Counted from the first letter of the stretch, positions 11,224 through 23,060 are shown. The stretch: 64,000 nt of DNA from Monosporascus cannonballus (GCA_004154925.1 QJNS01000281.1:31318-95317); one strand, 5' to 3'. A program made the numbers and translations. The notes: generated by a model from the letters alone, not told the origin.

Positions 11224-11604
11224 CCTCCGCCATATATGGATCTAGTGTTCTCACTCTCTATTTATACAAGGTCCATCTATCGTTAGTAGTATTCGTACGG
11301 CCACACTCCATCGACGACCACCTCTACTCCTTTGTTTCCTATCGCAGCACGCTTATTATCACTCTGGTATTCCGCTGACCACCCGCGCCAACCTTGCCGA
11401 AACTTTATCCTAGCCTTTGATCCTAGAATCCATCTCGGATAGGATCTCATCATCAGACATCAGCGGTCCTCTCTCTATCCTCCATTGAGGTCGAGAGGCT
11501 TTGATTGCTCTATTCATTATTCCCACACGTCCAGTGTGAATTTCTTGAGTACCATTTCCGTTTAGGACGTGATAGCTCTGTTGTCCACCCTACGTACGTG
11601 TCCC

Positions 11605-11996
11605 ATGATATTGAACTCCGTTAGCCCGTCCAACAACCTTGACCACTCAGTTAACCCCTCTAGCAATCTTGACAACTCCCTGAACTCCTTCGACGATATC
11701 GGCAGCTCTATTACCCCTTCCAAGAGGTTCACAACCCCGGTTGAAGAGTTTGCCAACACTATTGTTTCTCCAAATCCCAGCTCTGAAAAGATCACAGCTC
11801 CTTTGCAGTCGCTTAAGACTCTAGAGGGAGTCCGTCATACCAAGAGCAGTAGGTTTTTCGGCGGGAAAAGGAAGGTGAGTGCAACCTTGTTTTCCCTCCA
11901 TTTGAACACACCGCTAACACCACGTTCTTTCAGAAAGTTGATGTGAGGGCTGATTTAATCACCACTCACCGGTCTACTCAGTTGACTGTTTGGTAG
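11605..11996 (+). CDS. Short spliced hypothetical protein with a 30-nt internal repeat
   Basis: ATG at 11605; exon 1 to 11874, intron 11875-11933 (GTGAGT...CTTTCAG, 59 bp), exon 2 to the TAG at 11994-11996, giving 110 aa. Near the N-terminus a 30-nt unit is repeated (SNNLDHSVNP / SSNLDNSLNS). The rest is Ser/Thr/Pro-rich with a basic patch (GGKRK) at the exon junction. I do not recognise it. The reverse strand over 11562-11795 and 11978-12160 is also open and reads as repeated RLLEGLTEW/RLLDGLTEF, so the coding strand is not settled. The clean donor and acceptor favour the + strand. Confidence 0.38.
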
Positions 11997-12227
11997 GTTA
12001 AGTCTTTGCTTAAGATTTCGACAATAATTCTAATTAATGTTTCAAGAGAGGCCTGTGTCCTGAATCCAGATTGTTCTTTGATTACAATATCCTCTGTCGA
12101 CTTATACAAATCTTGGGTGACGTTGGTTCCGGATTTCAATTGGGTTAGTCGCTGGTCCACTTTCCAGCTTCGGAAACTAATAGATGAGCCAACAGCTCAA
12201 CTGTTACAGTATTAAAGCTAGTACACC

Positions 12228-13211
12228 ATGAGCGCCGAAGGGCCAACCAGTCCAGATCGAGCGTCTAGCGGCCATACGGTTTCTGGTTCCAGTAGTGGAA
12301 TGGGAGCCAGCCCCGAAGAGCGGAGTACTTATCCCGACGGCAGCAGCTTGGGGGCCAAGGACGGCGGCAGCCCTGATCCCCATGCGCGGCCTGTTGGTGA
12401 TAACCGAGCTCCGGGCCAGGGCAATGCTATCCCCCGCGGCGATGACGAAGCCGAGCCAATGGACGTTGACACGCTCACCGCGGCGAACAAGCCGGCTCCC
12501 GTCTCGAAACGCGTCTCCACGCTTCTGGCCTCTCAACATAGGTATTTCGGAAAGACATGGGAGAAGAACGAGACATGCGACATATGCAATAGGAAAAGCG
12601 CCTTTGTCAAGCAGATATGTCTGGAGTGCGACCTAATAATTTGCAAGTCTTGTCATGATCGAGGCCGTTATGACAAGAGACACAACCTTTCCGGCCTCAT
12701 CCTCGACTGGGAGGATCCTCCGCCCTCGGAAGTTCGACGAGGCCGCAAGTCCTACAGATGTATAAGGAACAGAAGACGGGAACGGCGAAACCTGGGACTG
12801 GTGCGACATCTGGCCCCGCATCACTTCGATGATCTTCTAGCTGCTGCAGAAGCAGTAGCAGTAGATGGCAGCAGTGCTGGAAACATTAGTCACGATCAGA
12901 GCGTCATTGGAGGTAAGGGTTGTCCGTTCAAATGTATCATGTTATGACTCTTCCTGACATGTTGCGAAACAGACTCTGGTCAAGCTCGCGCCGTCCGCCA
13001 AGGCCGCACCGCTCTCCCTAGCGCACGGCCTCGGCCAACAACGTCATCGTCTGGTGGGGCGGTCCTCCCGGTGCCTCCTCGGCCAGTGCGCGGCGGGAAG
13101 GGGCGGCTTTCCGATGCACTCGAAATGCTGCAAGGGGCTGCTATCCTCGAGTCGCTTTGCCAGGGGGATTCCGCGAGAGAGCGTTCAATCGCCGGGTTGA
13201 TGGCTCAGTAA
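12228..13211 (+). CDS. Cys-rich zinc-binding protein (ZZ/B-box-like), two exons
   Basis: Exons 12228-12912 and 12973-13211 (intron GTAAGG...AAACAG, 60 bp) give 307 aa. Residues 1-90 are Ser/Gly/Pro-rich and look disordered. From about residue 115 comes a Cys cluster: CDIC, ten residues, CLEC, four residues, CKSC, then a distal His (DKRH). The spacing resembles ZZ or B-box zinc ligands, but some ligands of a canonical ZZ are missing, so it is named by similarity only. An Arg-rich basic segment follows (RRGRKSYRCIRNRRRERR), then an acidic/Ala stretch. Exon 2 adds a Pro/Arg-rich part and a helical C-terminus (LSDALEMLQGAAILESL). A nuclear, protein- or nucleic-acid-binding role is inferred from the basic region and the zinc cluster. 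Confidence 0.75.
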
Positions 13212-14174
13212 GGGGTCTGGGCTACAGGTCGCACGATTAAGCCCGATGAATCTATCTCGGCTTATCTATCTCAGCTATGATGTAGTATAGGTATTTCGCT
13301 ACTAGAGCGGACGAGGTGCGTCTCCCTTGCATGGTGGAAAGGGGCTCATGTACTGTACTGCATGCGCGTATTTGTCCCTTACAGGCGATCACCAAGCGAT
13401 AGCATTGCATTTGTTATTGTACAATTTGTGGAGGCTCCCATAACTGAGGCTATTGTGCTGTAGCCGTTCTGGTGGGTAAGCTACATAGGCGGGCTCTGGA
13501 CAAGTTACTTGGGCCACCATTTATGGTACGCAAAAGTCCAACAGGCCGTATCCGACTAACGAAGATAGTAACTTATTCAATCTAGAGAATGAAAGGTTTA
13601 CTTATTTAATTTTCTTTAGAGGCTATTTGCATAAGTATATAGAAGATAATAACCGCGGTGGATACATCTGTGTGTGTTAGAAGTACTCAGCGATTATGGC
13701 TGGAGCTTGACGGGCACTTAATATCTTGGCGTATATTGTAGTCATTACAAGTTACCCCACGAGGGGTGAGGTATGATATCAAATTTATCGCAAGAATAGC
13801 GGAGTACGATGTACAGAGAAATATTAAAATGGCGGGAAAGGAGACGTGCATGCTCAATGATTTGTCTGTAGGTAACAGTAACGTTAGAATATCATTCGAG
13901 TTTGCTGGAAGACGTCATAGCGATCGCGGGTTGCAGAAAAGCGGTTCCAAACTCTACTTACAGTGATGTCATGACTACGGCACCATATCTACATTACTAC
14001 CCGCACCACCACATAATCAGTGCTACAAAAGGCTCAGGACAAGATACCGTGATCAGCTTTCACTCACTTCAAACTCAGTAATATCACGAATAAGCAAATC
14101 TGATCCTCTGTATCGATCCCGAAAGTCACACAAGTCATTAATCTCAAGAACCACAGTCGCATCTCATCGCCAGC
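13212..14174. other. Intergenic region
   Basis: No supported gene. A 66-codon frame at 13766-13966 has no family resemblance and is flanked by AT-rich sequence. The last ~130 bp before 14175, with CACACAAG and CTCATCGCC, probably serve as leader and promoter of the SDR gene. Confidence 0.5.
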
Positions 14175-15186
14175 ATGACGGAACAATTCAAGGAAGGTGA
14201 GAAGCCACCAGGGGACGAACCAGTCAGCTCTTTATATTTGAATAGATATACTGACGCTCGATCATTAGGACACCAGATTCCTGTATCCCAGCAGGATTTC
14301 CCTGGAAAGGAGCACAAGTTGCCTGAGCGGGCCCTGTACGATGAGCTTCCTACTGCGGACGGTGGATCTCAGAAGTATAAGCCCGCAGGCAAGCTGCAAG
14401 GCAAGAAGGCCCTTATCACCGGCGGCGATTCAGGAATTGGTCGTGCAACGGCCATTCTCTTCGCTCTAGAAGATGCCGATATCTTCATCGTCCACCTTCC
14501 CGACGAGGAGAAAGATGCCCAGGAGACGAAGAAGATCGTGGAGTCGCACGGTCAAAAGTGCTACACTATGGCGACCGACTTGACTAAGCGAGAGAACAAT
14601 AAGAAGGTCATCGAGGAGGCTCTGAAGGCCATGGGCACGATCAACATTCTGTTTAATAACGCCGCCTACCAGATGATGACCAACGACATTCTCGAACTGT
14701 CTGAGTAAGTTTACAGGACATCAGTAGCGGATGGGCCGTAACTCACATAATTACAGGGAGCAATGGGAGCGCACCTTCAACACCAACATCCACCCGTACT
14801 TCTACCTGTCCAAGTACGCTCTGCCTCACATGAAGAGCGGAGACACTATCATCAACAACGCGAGTATCAACGCCTACATTGGCCGGCCGGACCTGCTGGA
14901 CTACACGTCGACGAAGGGTGCTATTGTCTCCTTCACCCGCGGCCTCAGCAACCAGTTTGTCGGCAAGGGTATCCGCGTCAACGCACTTGCGCCCGGTCCC
15001 GTCTGGACGCCTCTGATCCCTTCGACGATGACCGAGGACGCTCAGAAACAATTCACCAGCCCGATGGGACGGGCCGCGCAACCGAGCGAGATCGCGACAT
15101 GCGCGGTGTTCTTGGCGTCAGCAGACAGCTCGGCTATCAGTGGACAGACGATCCACTGCAACGGCGGCTCCATCGTCAACGGTTAA
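14175..15186 (+). CDS. Short-chain dehydrogenase/reductase, NADP(H)-dependent oxidoreductase, two exons
   Basis: Exons 14175-14704 and 14757-15186 (intron GTAAGT...TTACAG, 52 bp) give 319 aa. The Rossmann fold starts with ALITGGDSGIGRATA (TGxxxGIG, about residues 80-94). NNAAYQ is the NNAG-like strand 4 motif, INNASINAY carries the catalytic Ser, and YTSTKGAI is the YxxxK motif. PGPVWTPLIPSTM follows, then a conserved C-terminal SGQTIHCNGGSIVNG. A roughly 75-residue N-terminal extension with PPGDEPVSS and QIPVSQQDFPGKE matches the extended SDR subgroup that includes E. coli YghA and related fungal stress-linked reductases. It is likely cytosolic, with an aldehyde or sugar-type substrate; the substrate cannot be told from sequence. 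All catalytic residues are intact. Confidence 0.93.
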
Positions 15187-17090
15187 GCGTCCTGTCATGA
15201 GCAGGCCATGTTTTGCCCAGAGTTCATGCTGGGAACTGGCCGAGCGGGGAAGCTGTTTTCCACAGTCACGAATTATGAGATATGCTTCTGCTTGTACATG
15301 GAGTAAGACTAGGAGGAAAGCTTTCGTTTTGATGCAAGGGGGTGTTATTAGTCAACGTACGCTTTGGCATGTCGGCAATTCTATACTAGCACTCCCCCCT
15401 GTCTCTTACGGGTCGCAGAAGAACTTAATAAAAGGTAAAGCTCCCATACAAGTCCCGGTGATCTGAAATGCAAGGCTGCTGTGATGTGTCTCCTAGTCAT
15501 ACCATACCGGGCATATGTATTGCCGCTGTAGACCGTCAGGTAGCTTGCTGATCAGGGGACATTGGGAAGGGATGCTAGTACACAATGTATAGAGCCCGCT
15601 CCATGTGGTGGGTGCCGCGGGCGAGTGATCCTGACCGGAAAGAGACCCCGAGAAGTGTGAGCGAGCGGTTTAAGGGGGGAAACGAGGCATGTCAACACGT
15701 AGACTCGTATGAAAATCGAACTGGGGGACCATAGTTGCTTTTTTCGGCAAAGTTGTCCGGATGTTCGGAGCCGGGTTGGATCCAGATTGGAAATCCGCAG
15801 GGGCGTAAGCCGCGACGGTCTGCGCGGCGACTAATAAACCCCTTGTGAGCATAATGTTGACTGCACGGAGGGAGATAGCTCTACAGAGCTCCCACTGTGG
15901 CTTGATATAGGATTTATGGGACCTGGACATCACATCCTGGAGTGTATAACTGAAAGGGGATAAATTATCCTGTTGTTGACCTCTAAACGGTCCTAACTCG
16001 AAAATGAGGGTAGCGATGCCCTCGGCTAGCCAGGTATGTCCTCGTTTTAATATAGTGAACTTGCGAACGGAGTAGACGAGGGTTATAATGATGAAAATTC
16101 CCTGTGAATCAACGTGGCAGCAGGCACAGAAACGATATCGGAATCTATAAGGTAGACAGTTAGAAAGGTAATCTAGACACGAAAAATTGAGGTAACGATG
16201 CCTATCTACGGCTTCACTTTGACCCCTGTCACTACTCCTGTCATCTATGCAACGCACTAATACACTAGTGCACGGTGCCTACTAAACGGCAGTGCAATCT
16301 ACTAAATCGAAGGCGCAGGTGCATCATATGCAACGCAACGCGCATGGCCGGCCGGTGCCGTGTGTTGCGTTGCTTGCCACCCTGACTGGAGAAGACTCGA
16401 CTGTCCGCCGCTTGGACCTACGCAGGCATGCTACCCTTTCCGCTTTCTTAGTGTTCTGCGGCCTGCGACTCTGGCAGACGGGTCTAAAGCTCCTAGTGAA
16501 AGCTTGGACTGGAGCATGCCGTAAATACTTGTCTTACTTAGCGGTTGTTTGACAGGCCATTGATTGGAGTTGGCGGGCTGATGAGTTCGTCCATAACAGC
16601 GTTGTTTGAAGGCTGCATCAATGTGCTTCACCCTTGGCGAATCATAGAATTATTTATTTATGGTATAGTTAGTACACTGTCAGTATAAACGAATTTGCTA
16701 GCCAGTGAGAACAGTAACTTTTGTGTAGAATTAGGTGGGAGGTGAAAGCCCCATGGATTAAAAAAAGGCTCTATCTGAGCCGTGAATAGCCCTTATATAT
16801 GGGAATTCCTCCTGCAGGTTTCCGTTACTGCCCCTGAGGTACAAGACGGCCTCATGGGCAGGGCTCATAGGGCACCCACAATTCTACAACTTTATTAAAT
16901 ATATAAATTATAATTTAAGTAATAAATGCGACGTAAAATGATGTCTGAATACGGAGGGGGAAAGTCTAATAAATTGTCCTCATCCTCAGTTACTACAAAG
17001 GGGAAACAGTCGAGCGTGGTAATTTTCTTCCCTCTAGTGCTTCCAGGCAGGTCTGACGAAACCAATCTTCGTCTTTCTTCCGAGACAGCG
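15187..17090. other. Gene-poor stretch with one long but unrecognised reverse frame
   Basis: A reverse-strand frame at 15670-16257 is open for 195 codons but begins with GTG and resembles no family I know. It could be a degraded exon. 16640-16925 is AT-rich without repeats I can define. Short frames at 16292 and 16926 lack support; the latter runs antisense into the DUF7708 gene. Confidence 0.4.
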
Positions 17091-18828
17091 TCAAATATGC
17101 CTCCGTTTGAAAGCGCGGCGCCTCAGTTCCTGTCTTCGATGCACAACTGGATGTCGATTCGGGCCTTTTTCAGCACCCTGAATATTCAGCATCATCCACA
17201 GCTTCGGATCCCACGTTCGGATGATATGTGTCGAGTCCAGGTTCACGATGGCGACAACTATCTTTAGGTTCGACGACGTGATGGAGCGAAGGACATTTTC
17301 GAGCCACTTAGTCGCAACATGCCGATTATGGCCCGAGGCATATGCCAGCAAATCGCTGTCTAAGATGACATAGACTTTACCAATCCCTACTAAGGCCCGA
17401 TTCAAAATAGCCAGCCAGTCACCTTCGCACGATGCTTCTCTCAGACTTGCGGCCGTGATGGTACTGCTCGTTGCTGTCAACGCATCCGGATTGATCTGCA
17501 TTGCTTGGAGGGTGAGGATACGAATCACGTCGAGAAGGTCAAGCTTTTGATCCCAGAACCTTGGGAACCTGAGGCACCAGATCAATGGGTGAGGCGTTTG
17601 TTTGATTATCGAGATAAGATCGACCAGGAAATCTTTTGCGCTGTGCCCTGGAGGCATACTTGCAACGAGAAGCGTTGTTCGAAAGCTAGATGACCAGTTG
17701 TCAAGAGTGGGTATATCTGGTATTAGAGCCTTGAAGTCTCTACGTGACCTCTTTTGGAGCGACTGGCAGAAGGCTAAGGATTCCCCCGACGGTGGGAAGC
17801 GGCTCAAGAACGGGAGGGACAAGAGGCTTGCACTGAGCGTCTTACTGATGAGGACCTTGTTCTCATTGAGATCAGCACGAATCGCCTTGGTGACGGTCTG
17901 TTGCTCTGTTGAGAATTGTTAGACCATGGTGCTGCTCGTAATAACCGTGGGGGCATACCGGATAGTGCATTCTGCAATAATTCTCTTGTTGACACTAGTT
18001 CTCTCTTGGTGAGCTGAACCTCAATATGCACATCCCGCATCTCGGCTTGAAGAGCCGCTTCAGCGTATTCGCTCAATTTCTTTGCCTCCTCCTCGAAATG
18101 TACTAAGCTTTCTTCAAAGCCCAGAGACCAAGGATTAAATACGGCACCAAGTGCATGAGAGAGTTTGCCCTTTTGCAACCACTCTTGTACCTTGATGAGG
18201 AACCGCATCAATCTTGCGTAGAGGCTCGCGGCGATATGCTGCATCGGCTGCGTCCGATAAAGTCGCAGTGCGAGAGTAGCACGGGGCAAGACGTCGGCTA
18301 TCTTGCTGAGGGCCTTGGCGAGTTCTTTCACAATAGTCTCTTGATTCACTATCGACTAAGAAATGAGATTCTTAGTCAGTATGGACCAGACGAAACGGGA
18401 GTTTTCCACAATACCATAAATATCAACTTGAACACCCCCCACGCTAAAGAGACATATTCAGGGTGATGTTGAGCAAGCACGTCCAGGACGACTGCATAGT
18501 GGACGACACGGTCCGAGAAAGCTGAAAGCCATTTGAATGCCTTGGATTCTGGCTTGGATTTGTATGCATTCATAGCAACAACCACTTGGGCATAGGCGTC
18601 CCCCATCTTGGTGCCCGCGTCGAGGTTTTCTGCTCCCTTGACGTTCTTGAAACATATTTTGGCAAGCTCATATGTCTCCCTAGCGAAACTGTCGGCACTG
18701 GCGAGTTGTCAGCATGGAGTAAAACAAAAATGCCACTAGGTTCGAGCTGCTTACTCTTGGGTAGATCCAGCTGAGTGCCAAGCACTAATTTTGGGATCTG
18801 GAACAAACGCCCGAGAGACCGGAGGCAT
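17091..18828 (-). CDS. DUF7708-domain protein (fungal NLR-associated family), four exons
   Basis: Reverse-strand exons 18755-18828, 18415-18697, 17959-18355 and 17091-17905 give 522 aa. Introns of 57, 59 and 53 bp have GTAAGC/GTATTG/GTATGC donors, CTGAC or CTAAC branch sites, and CAG/TAG ends. The start MPPVSRAFVPDP is the first in-frame ATG. Residues about 40-190 carry the DUF7708 pattern: FKWLSAFSDRVVHYAVVLDV, LAQHHPEYVSLAWGVFKLIF, ALSKIADVLPRATLALRLY, and LYARLMRFLIKVQEWLQ. Next is a coiled-coil linker (FEEEAKKLSEYAEAALQAE). The C-terminal half (SSSFRTTLLVASMPPG, PLIWCLRFPRFWDQ, KVYVILDSDLL) resembles a STAND/NTPase-like fold without a Walker A P-loop. The DUF7708 domain is usually N-terminal in fungal NACHT/ankyrin proteins; a role in self/non-self signalling is inference. 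The C-terminus ends basic. Confidence 0.9.
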
Positions 18829-19234
18829 ATCATCATTTTGCTTGCCGTCCATCATGGAGTGGTATGCGCATTCCAGATTCACCAGTGTTGTGCATTACTA
18901 TTCTCGATATTAGTCCACCAGCGTGATAAGAGCTTCCGCGAGAGCGATATTATGCAGGCCTAAGCCTGATTGTGGCGAAGCAATTCGGCATGAGGGGTAA
19001 TTCGATCACCCCCAATCACAGCGTAAATGGGAGCGTTGATTCGAGTAACACGTAACGTGAACGCCGATTCAGCTTGAAATTGAAGCATTGTGCAGCAAGC
19101 GGCATTGGTTCAGCTTTGTGCTGCACTGACTTATTCGTTCGCATATGTATTGCTTGACCTTCGAGCTTCTTCATGTAAAGTTTTGTAAACACGAACCGGC
19201 TTGTCCCTTTCGTTCCTCTCGTCATCCGCCCGGA
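18829..19234. promoter_or_regulatory. Divergent intergenic region between the DUF7708 and AAA genes
   Basis: 406 bp separate the start codons of two divergently transcribed genes, so both promoters must lie here. No TATA box or palindrome stands out. Upstream in-frame ATGs of the AAA frame occur at 19145. Confidence 0.5.
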
Positions 19235-21492
19235 ATGACGACGAACCCAGCTACAAGTACTACAATGTCAGGACAACCAAATCAACCGACGGCAACATCC
19301 GAATCGAGTCTGAATGACATCGTGGTTCAATACCTAGCTAAAAAAGGCTATTCGAACACACTCTCGGAGTTTAAAGATGAAATTTCGCCTGATTTCCAGT
19401 TGGGGCTTAAATCGACTGAGCCGGTATTGGTTATCTCTGCCACCATTTCGCGCGACGGCACACAAGGCCTCAGTATTGAGCAAGACGGCAACTTGGTGGC
19501 ATTCTTTCGCAAATCTGAGGAACCAAGACTTCTCCTCAGCTCCTCCGCGAATACCGAAGAGGTTTCTCTCGCTTCGTGGCGCACCACCCGTAGCTCTACA
19601 AGGCTTCAAGGACTCAAACGGTCAGCGGCCGAAGATCGCTCATCCGCAACGTCTATACCCAACAAAAAGAATAAACAGGCAGGGAAAGCCGAGGATAAGA
19701 CGGCATTGACGACTCCCGAAGTTGGGCGTTTGAACCAGAGCGTCGGGGTACGTAGCGATGTCCGCTTTAGCGGTCTGGTTAACCGTGCCACCATCCAACA
19801 GCTCTTCCATCCCAATCAAGTCGTCGTATATAACCCCACACAGGAGGATCAAGAGCCCATGGCCTACGTGATGCATTCATTCCGCGGCCCCGGCCCCACA
19901 GGATCGATGGGACCTTGAACTCTGGTCTTGGCACTTTGATGGCAAGAAATTCGATCGAAAAAGGATGTGTACTACTATTTCGATCAGCTCCTCGGGCGTT
20001 CGAGTCACTGACCTTCCTTGTTTTCCTCTCTCCTTTGCTGACAATGATCTCGTGGGTTACCTCAAACTTCGAGGGAGAAAATTTTGGGAACATAGATTAC
20101 GCAGGTTTGTTTCATATAGCAGACCTGATGAGCTGTGGACAAAGACCCATGTTGGTTCATCATCCTAGTGAACAAGACGCAGTAGCTGATGTGCGGGTCA
20201 GTTCGGATCCAGGTTCATGGTAGATACTGCAACCTACGCAAAGATCCATCCGGCGGGACTTCAAAACAAATCGGTATCCCTTCGTCTGTCAGAGGATAAA
20301 TTTCCGGAAGTGCTTCATCTTGAAGATGACCCGCCCGAAGACGCATTGCTGTTGATGCCACCAAGTGTCCATGGCTTCAACATCTTGACCAAACGATGGG
20401 GTAAACAGTACCAAATATCTGTTATGCGGTTCCATGTCTAACACGTCTCAGAATTGTTGCGCATGGAGGATATACATGAGATAAACTGGCAAAAGGATGC
20501 CTACGACCAACTGATGCTCCCCCGGAGAACTAAAGACCTCGTCCGATCGATGGTCCTAACACAGGACGAAGCCACCGGGCAGGAAGATTTCATCTCGGGC
20601 AAGGGGGATGCCCTCGTAATCTTGCTTCATGGTGGTCCTGGCACCGGGAAGACCCTTACAGCTGGTATGTGATCTACTTGAGGCTCATGAACATGGGTGC
20701 TGACGGACAAGACAGAAAGGAAAGCCCTCAACGATTATTTCGCGGTGCTTACGGTACTAACAAGCTAGCAGTGTTGCAGAACTCGCGGAAAGACCTTTGT
20801 ATCGGGTGACTTGCGGGGACATAGGGACCGATGCAGATGCCGTTGAGAAATATCTGGAAACCGTGCTTTATTTGGGTAAAATCTGGGATTGCGGCGAGTG
20901 TTCCTAATTAAAGCCCCATGTGGAATCTACTAATGCCTTGAAGTCCTGCTATTCGATGAAGCGGATGTTTTTCTAGAAGAGCGGACCCTGACCGATCTTC
21001 ACCGGAATAGCTTAGTATCAGGTATAGTGCATAGATGCCTTTATCGAGACATGGGCTTATTCTATCTAAGTATTTTTGCGTATTCTGGAGTATTACGACG
21101 GCATAATTATTCTCACCAGTAACAGGGTCGGCACGTTCGACGAGGCCTTCAAGTCACGGATTCAGATAACGATTCATTACGCCGACCTGACGCGATCCTC
21201 GAGACGCCAGATATGGGAGAACTTTTTTGATTTGCTCGCAAAGACGGAATTCAAGGCGAACATTGAGGAGCTCCGCGACCATCTGGATGAGCTTGCCGAC
21301 AAGACAATGAATGGCAGGCAGATTAGAAATGCAATCACAACTGCGAAGCGTGTTGCGTTGTTCCGTAAGAAACCCTTAGGCTGGGAGCATCTGGAGCATG
21401 TCATCGATATCGCTGGAGACTTTGATCACTATTTAGAGAGGGTTCATGGGCACTCGGATACCGACTATGCGAGAAATGAAGGGAAGCGATGA
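19235..21492 (+). pseudogene. LisH/DUF7025/AAA ATPase gene with three frameshifts
   Basis: The first exon codes a LisH-like motif (SLNDIVVQYLAKKGYSNTLSEF), a basic linker and the beginning of DUF7025 (HPNQVVVYNP...MAYVMHSF). At about 19900 the frame shifts by one: RWDLELWSWHFDGKKFDRKR continues in the next frame. Two more shifts lie at about 20160 and 20205, between WTKTHVGSS, SEQDAVADVRVSS and RFMVDTATYAKIHP. Introns 20401-20451, 20665-20764, 20894-20943 and 21022-21070 then join in phase. The third starts with GC instead of GT. The AAA module is complete: GGPGTGKT (Walker A), LLFDEAD (Walker B), TSNR (sensor 1), FKSRIQ (Arg finger) and GRQIRNA (sensor 2). Intact relatives are fungal AAA ATPases of unknown substrate. 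With three shifts a functional product is unlikely unless the assembly is wrong. Confidence 0.85.
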
Positions 21493-22013
21493 GCTGTGGC
21501 CAGGGAATGGGTTATCTATAGACAATATATGAACTTCTTTTTTCTTACCTATAGATGACCTATAAGTTTTTAATTTTCTTTTGATTTTGGCTATTTTTAA
21601 TAAAGTTGCCTTAAAAATATTGTAAATATTTTATAGAACGTAAAGCCTTCGCTGTATTATGACGTTATAAAAACTTTAATTTTACGATATAATTTACATA
21701 ATAAACGAAAAAATTAAAATAATTACAAAATTAATTAACGTAAAATATAATTATACTACTTTTTTTATAACTACAACGTGCTGTGTTACTAAACTCTTTA
21801 TAGTTCTAAGGTATTAACTTTTTTCTATTTCGTAAGAATAAAATTAATTATTTAATATAATATATTACATTAATAAAAGTTTATAGGAATTTTCTATGCT
21901 AAACGTATTTATAACCTTTTTACAAATGCGAATATTATGGTTCCGCTAGTTTTAAACGTGATATTTTCAGCTTTTCGTTTTAACCCTGTTATAAAATAAG
22001 TTTAAGCTGTTTA
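21493..22013. other. AT-rich boundary sequence
   Basis: Composition falls sharply just after the AAA stop codon. No LTR, no frame and no RNA seen. It marks the transition from gene-bearing DNA to the transposon block. Confidence 0.6.
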
Positions 22014-22082
22014 TGTGACGGCTAGGCGGTTTAACCAATTATTAAACCTTAGTCGTACGGGTTTATGTTGGCAGGAGTATCG
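22014..22082. repeat. 69-bp LTR fragment, inverted relative to element B
   Basis: Begins TGTGACGGCTAGGCGG and ends GCAGGAGTATCG. It is the reverse complement of the last ~69 bp of B's LTR and directly abuts B's first base at 22083. No partner remainder is found to its left. Confidence 0.8.
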
Positions 22083-22105
22083 TGTTATAACCCAACCAAG
22101 GAAGG

Positions 22106-22500
22106 TATGACGGCTATGCAGTTTAACCAACTATTAAACCTTAAGTCGACGGGTTTATGTTAGCAGAAGTATCGTAGGAATCTAAGTAATAAATATAATA
22201 ACATATTACGTCTCGTAATACCAAAGGCGTTTTGGGTAACGATATTATATTGCAAGTTAAAATTATTTAAATTATAGAAATAATAAACGTATATATTCTT
22301 ATTTTAGTTTAAGGTATTTAAGCGGCTTAAACCCTTAAAACCTTTAAGTTTTTTAAGCTTTTTTGCTGGCTTAAGGGGCTTAAGGTGCTTAGCGCTTTGA
22401 AACCTTTAAGCTAGTTACGTAATATCTTGGCTAGGGTGGGACCCGTTCTTTTTATAGTCCTGACTGTCCGGGAAAAAGCCAAAACCGTTAGGTTATAATA
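22106..22500 (-). repeat. Element A left (3') LTR, 395 bp
   Basis: Starts TATGACGGCTATG, ends GGTTATAATA. It aligns base for base (offset 6359) with 28465-28859 apart from C-to-T and G-to-A transitions. Confidence 0.92.
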
Positions 22501-23060
22501 CGATCTTTCCTTTTCCAGAATTTTTGTCCCTAAAGATCAAATTATTTATTTGTTAATTTTAATAAGTAATTTTCCTTTTTTCATATTTATTATATCGGGT
22601 CGTATTAAAAAATTTTGTTTTCGTAAACGTATTAACGTTTTAATCCTTTTAAAATATATCAAACGTTTTGGTTTTAAAATGGTTTTTTATTTTCGTAACG
22701 AAAAGGAAAATATAGAATATAAGGTGGTTTAAGGATTTTTGAAATATACGTAATGTATTTATTATGGTAGCCTTTATGACGTTTTTGGGTTTTCGGAAAT
22801 TAAACATTAGAAATTATTTAACGAAAAAGATTATTTGGAACGTAAAAAAAAGTAAGTTCGTAAAACGTTACGGGCCGTTGCTAATAAATTAAATTGCCTG
22901 CAAAAACAAAGGCGGTTATTTCGTCGTTGCGGTATAGAAATGTTTCGTCGAGGTATTTAAGGTGCGGAAGTAATGGAAGAATTCGAACGTTTAGAAAAAA
23001 ATAACAATAACTGGAGGCCGTTATTACGGCTGCCTTATTAACATAGGCTGCGGCTAATTA
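22501..23060 (+). pseudogene. Antisense frame remnant in A (opposite gag-pol)
   Basis: Between the LTR and the chromodomain stop of A, the strand opposite pol reads VANKLNCLQKQRRLF, RRCGIEMFRRGI and EEFERLEK with stops between. It is a charged, coiled-coil-like segment and corresponds by position and pattern to the remnants in B and F. Confidence 0.55.

Noticed and set aside
12204..12539. 111-codon reverse frame
   Set aside because: Shadow of the GC-rich N-terminus of the zinc-binding protein gene.
14743..15081. 112-codon reverse frame and 14763-15200 + frame
   Set aside because: Shadows of the SDR second exon.
19862..19905. A 34-nt intron (GTGATG...CACAG) to explain the first AAA frameshift
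   Set aside because: It would restore frame but is shorter than plausible fungal introns and would remove conserved residues; a one-base shift is simpler.
22550..22732. 60-codon + strand frame in element A
   Set aside because: It lies in RIP-mutated DNA, is Phe/Ile/Lys-rich by composition, and overlaps the antisense remnant only in part; not a gene on its own.
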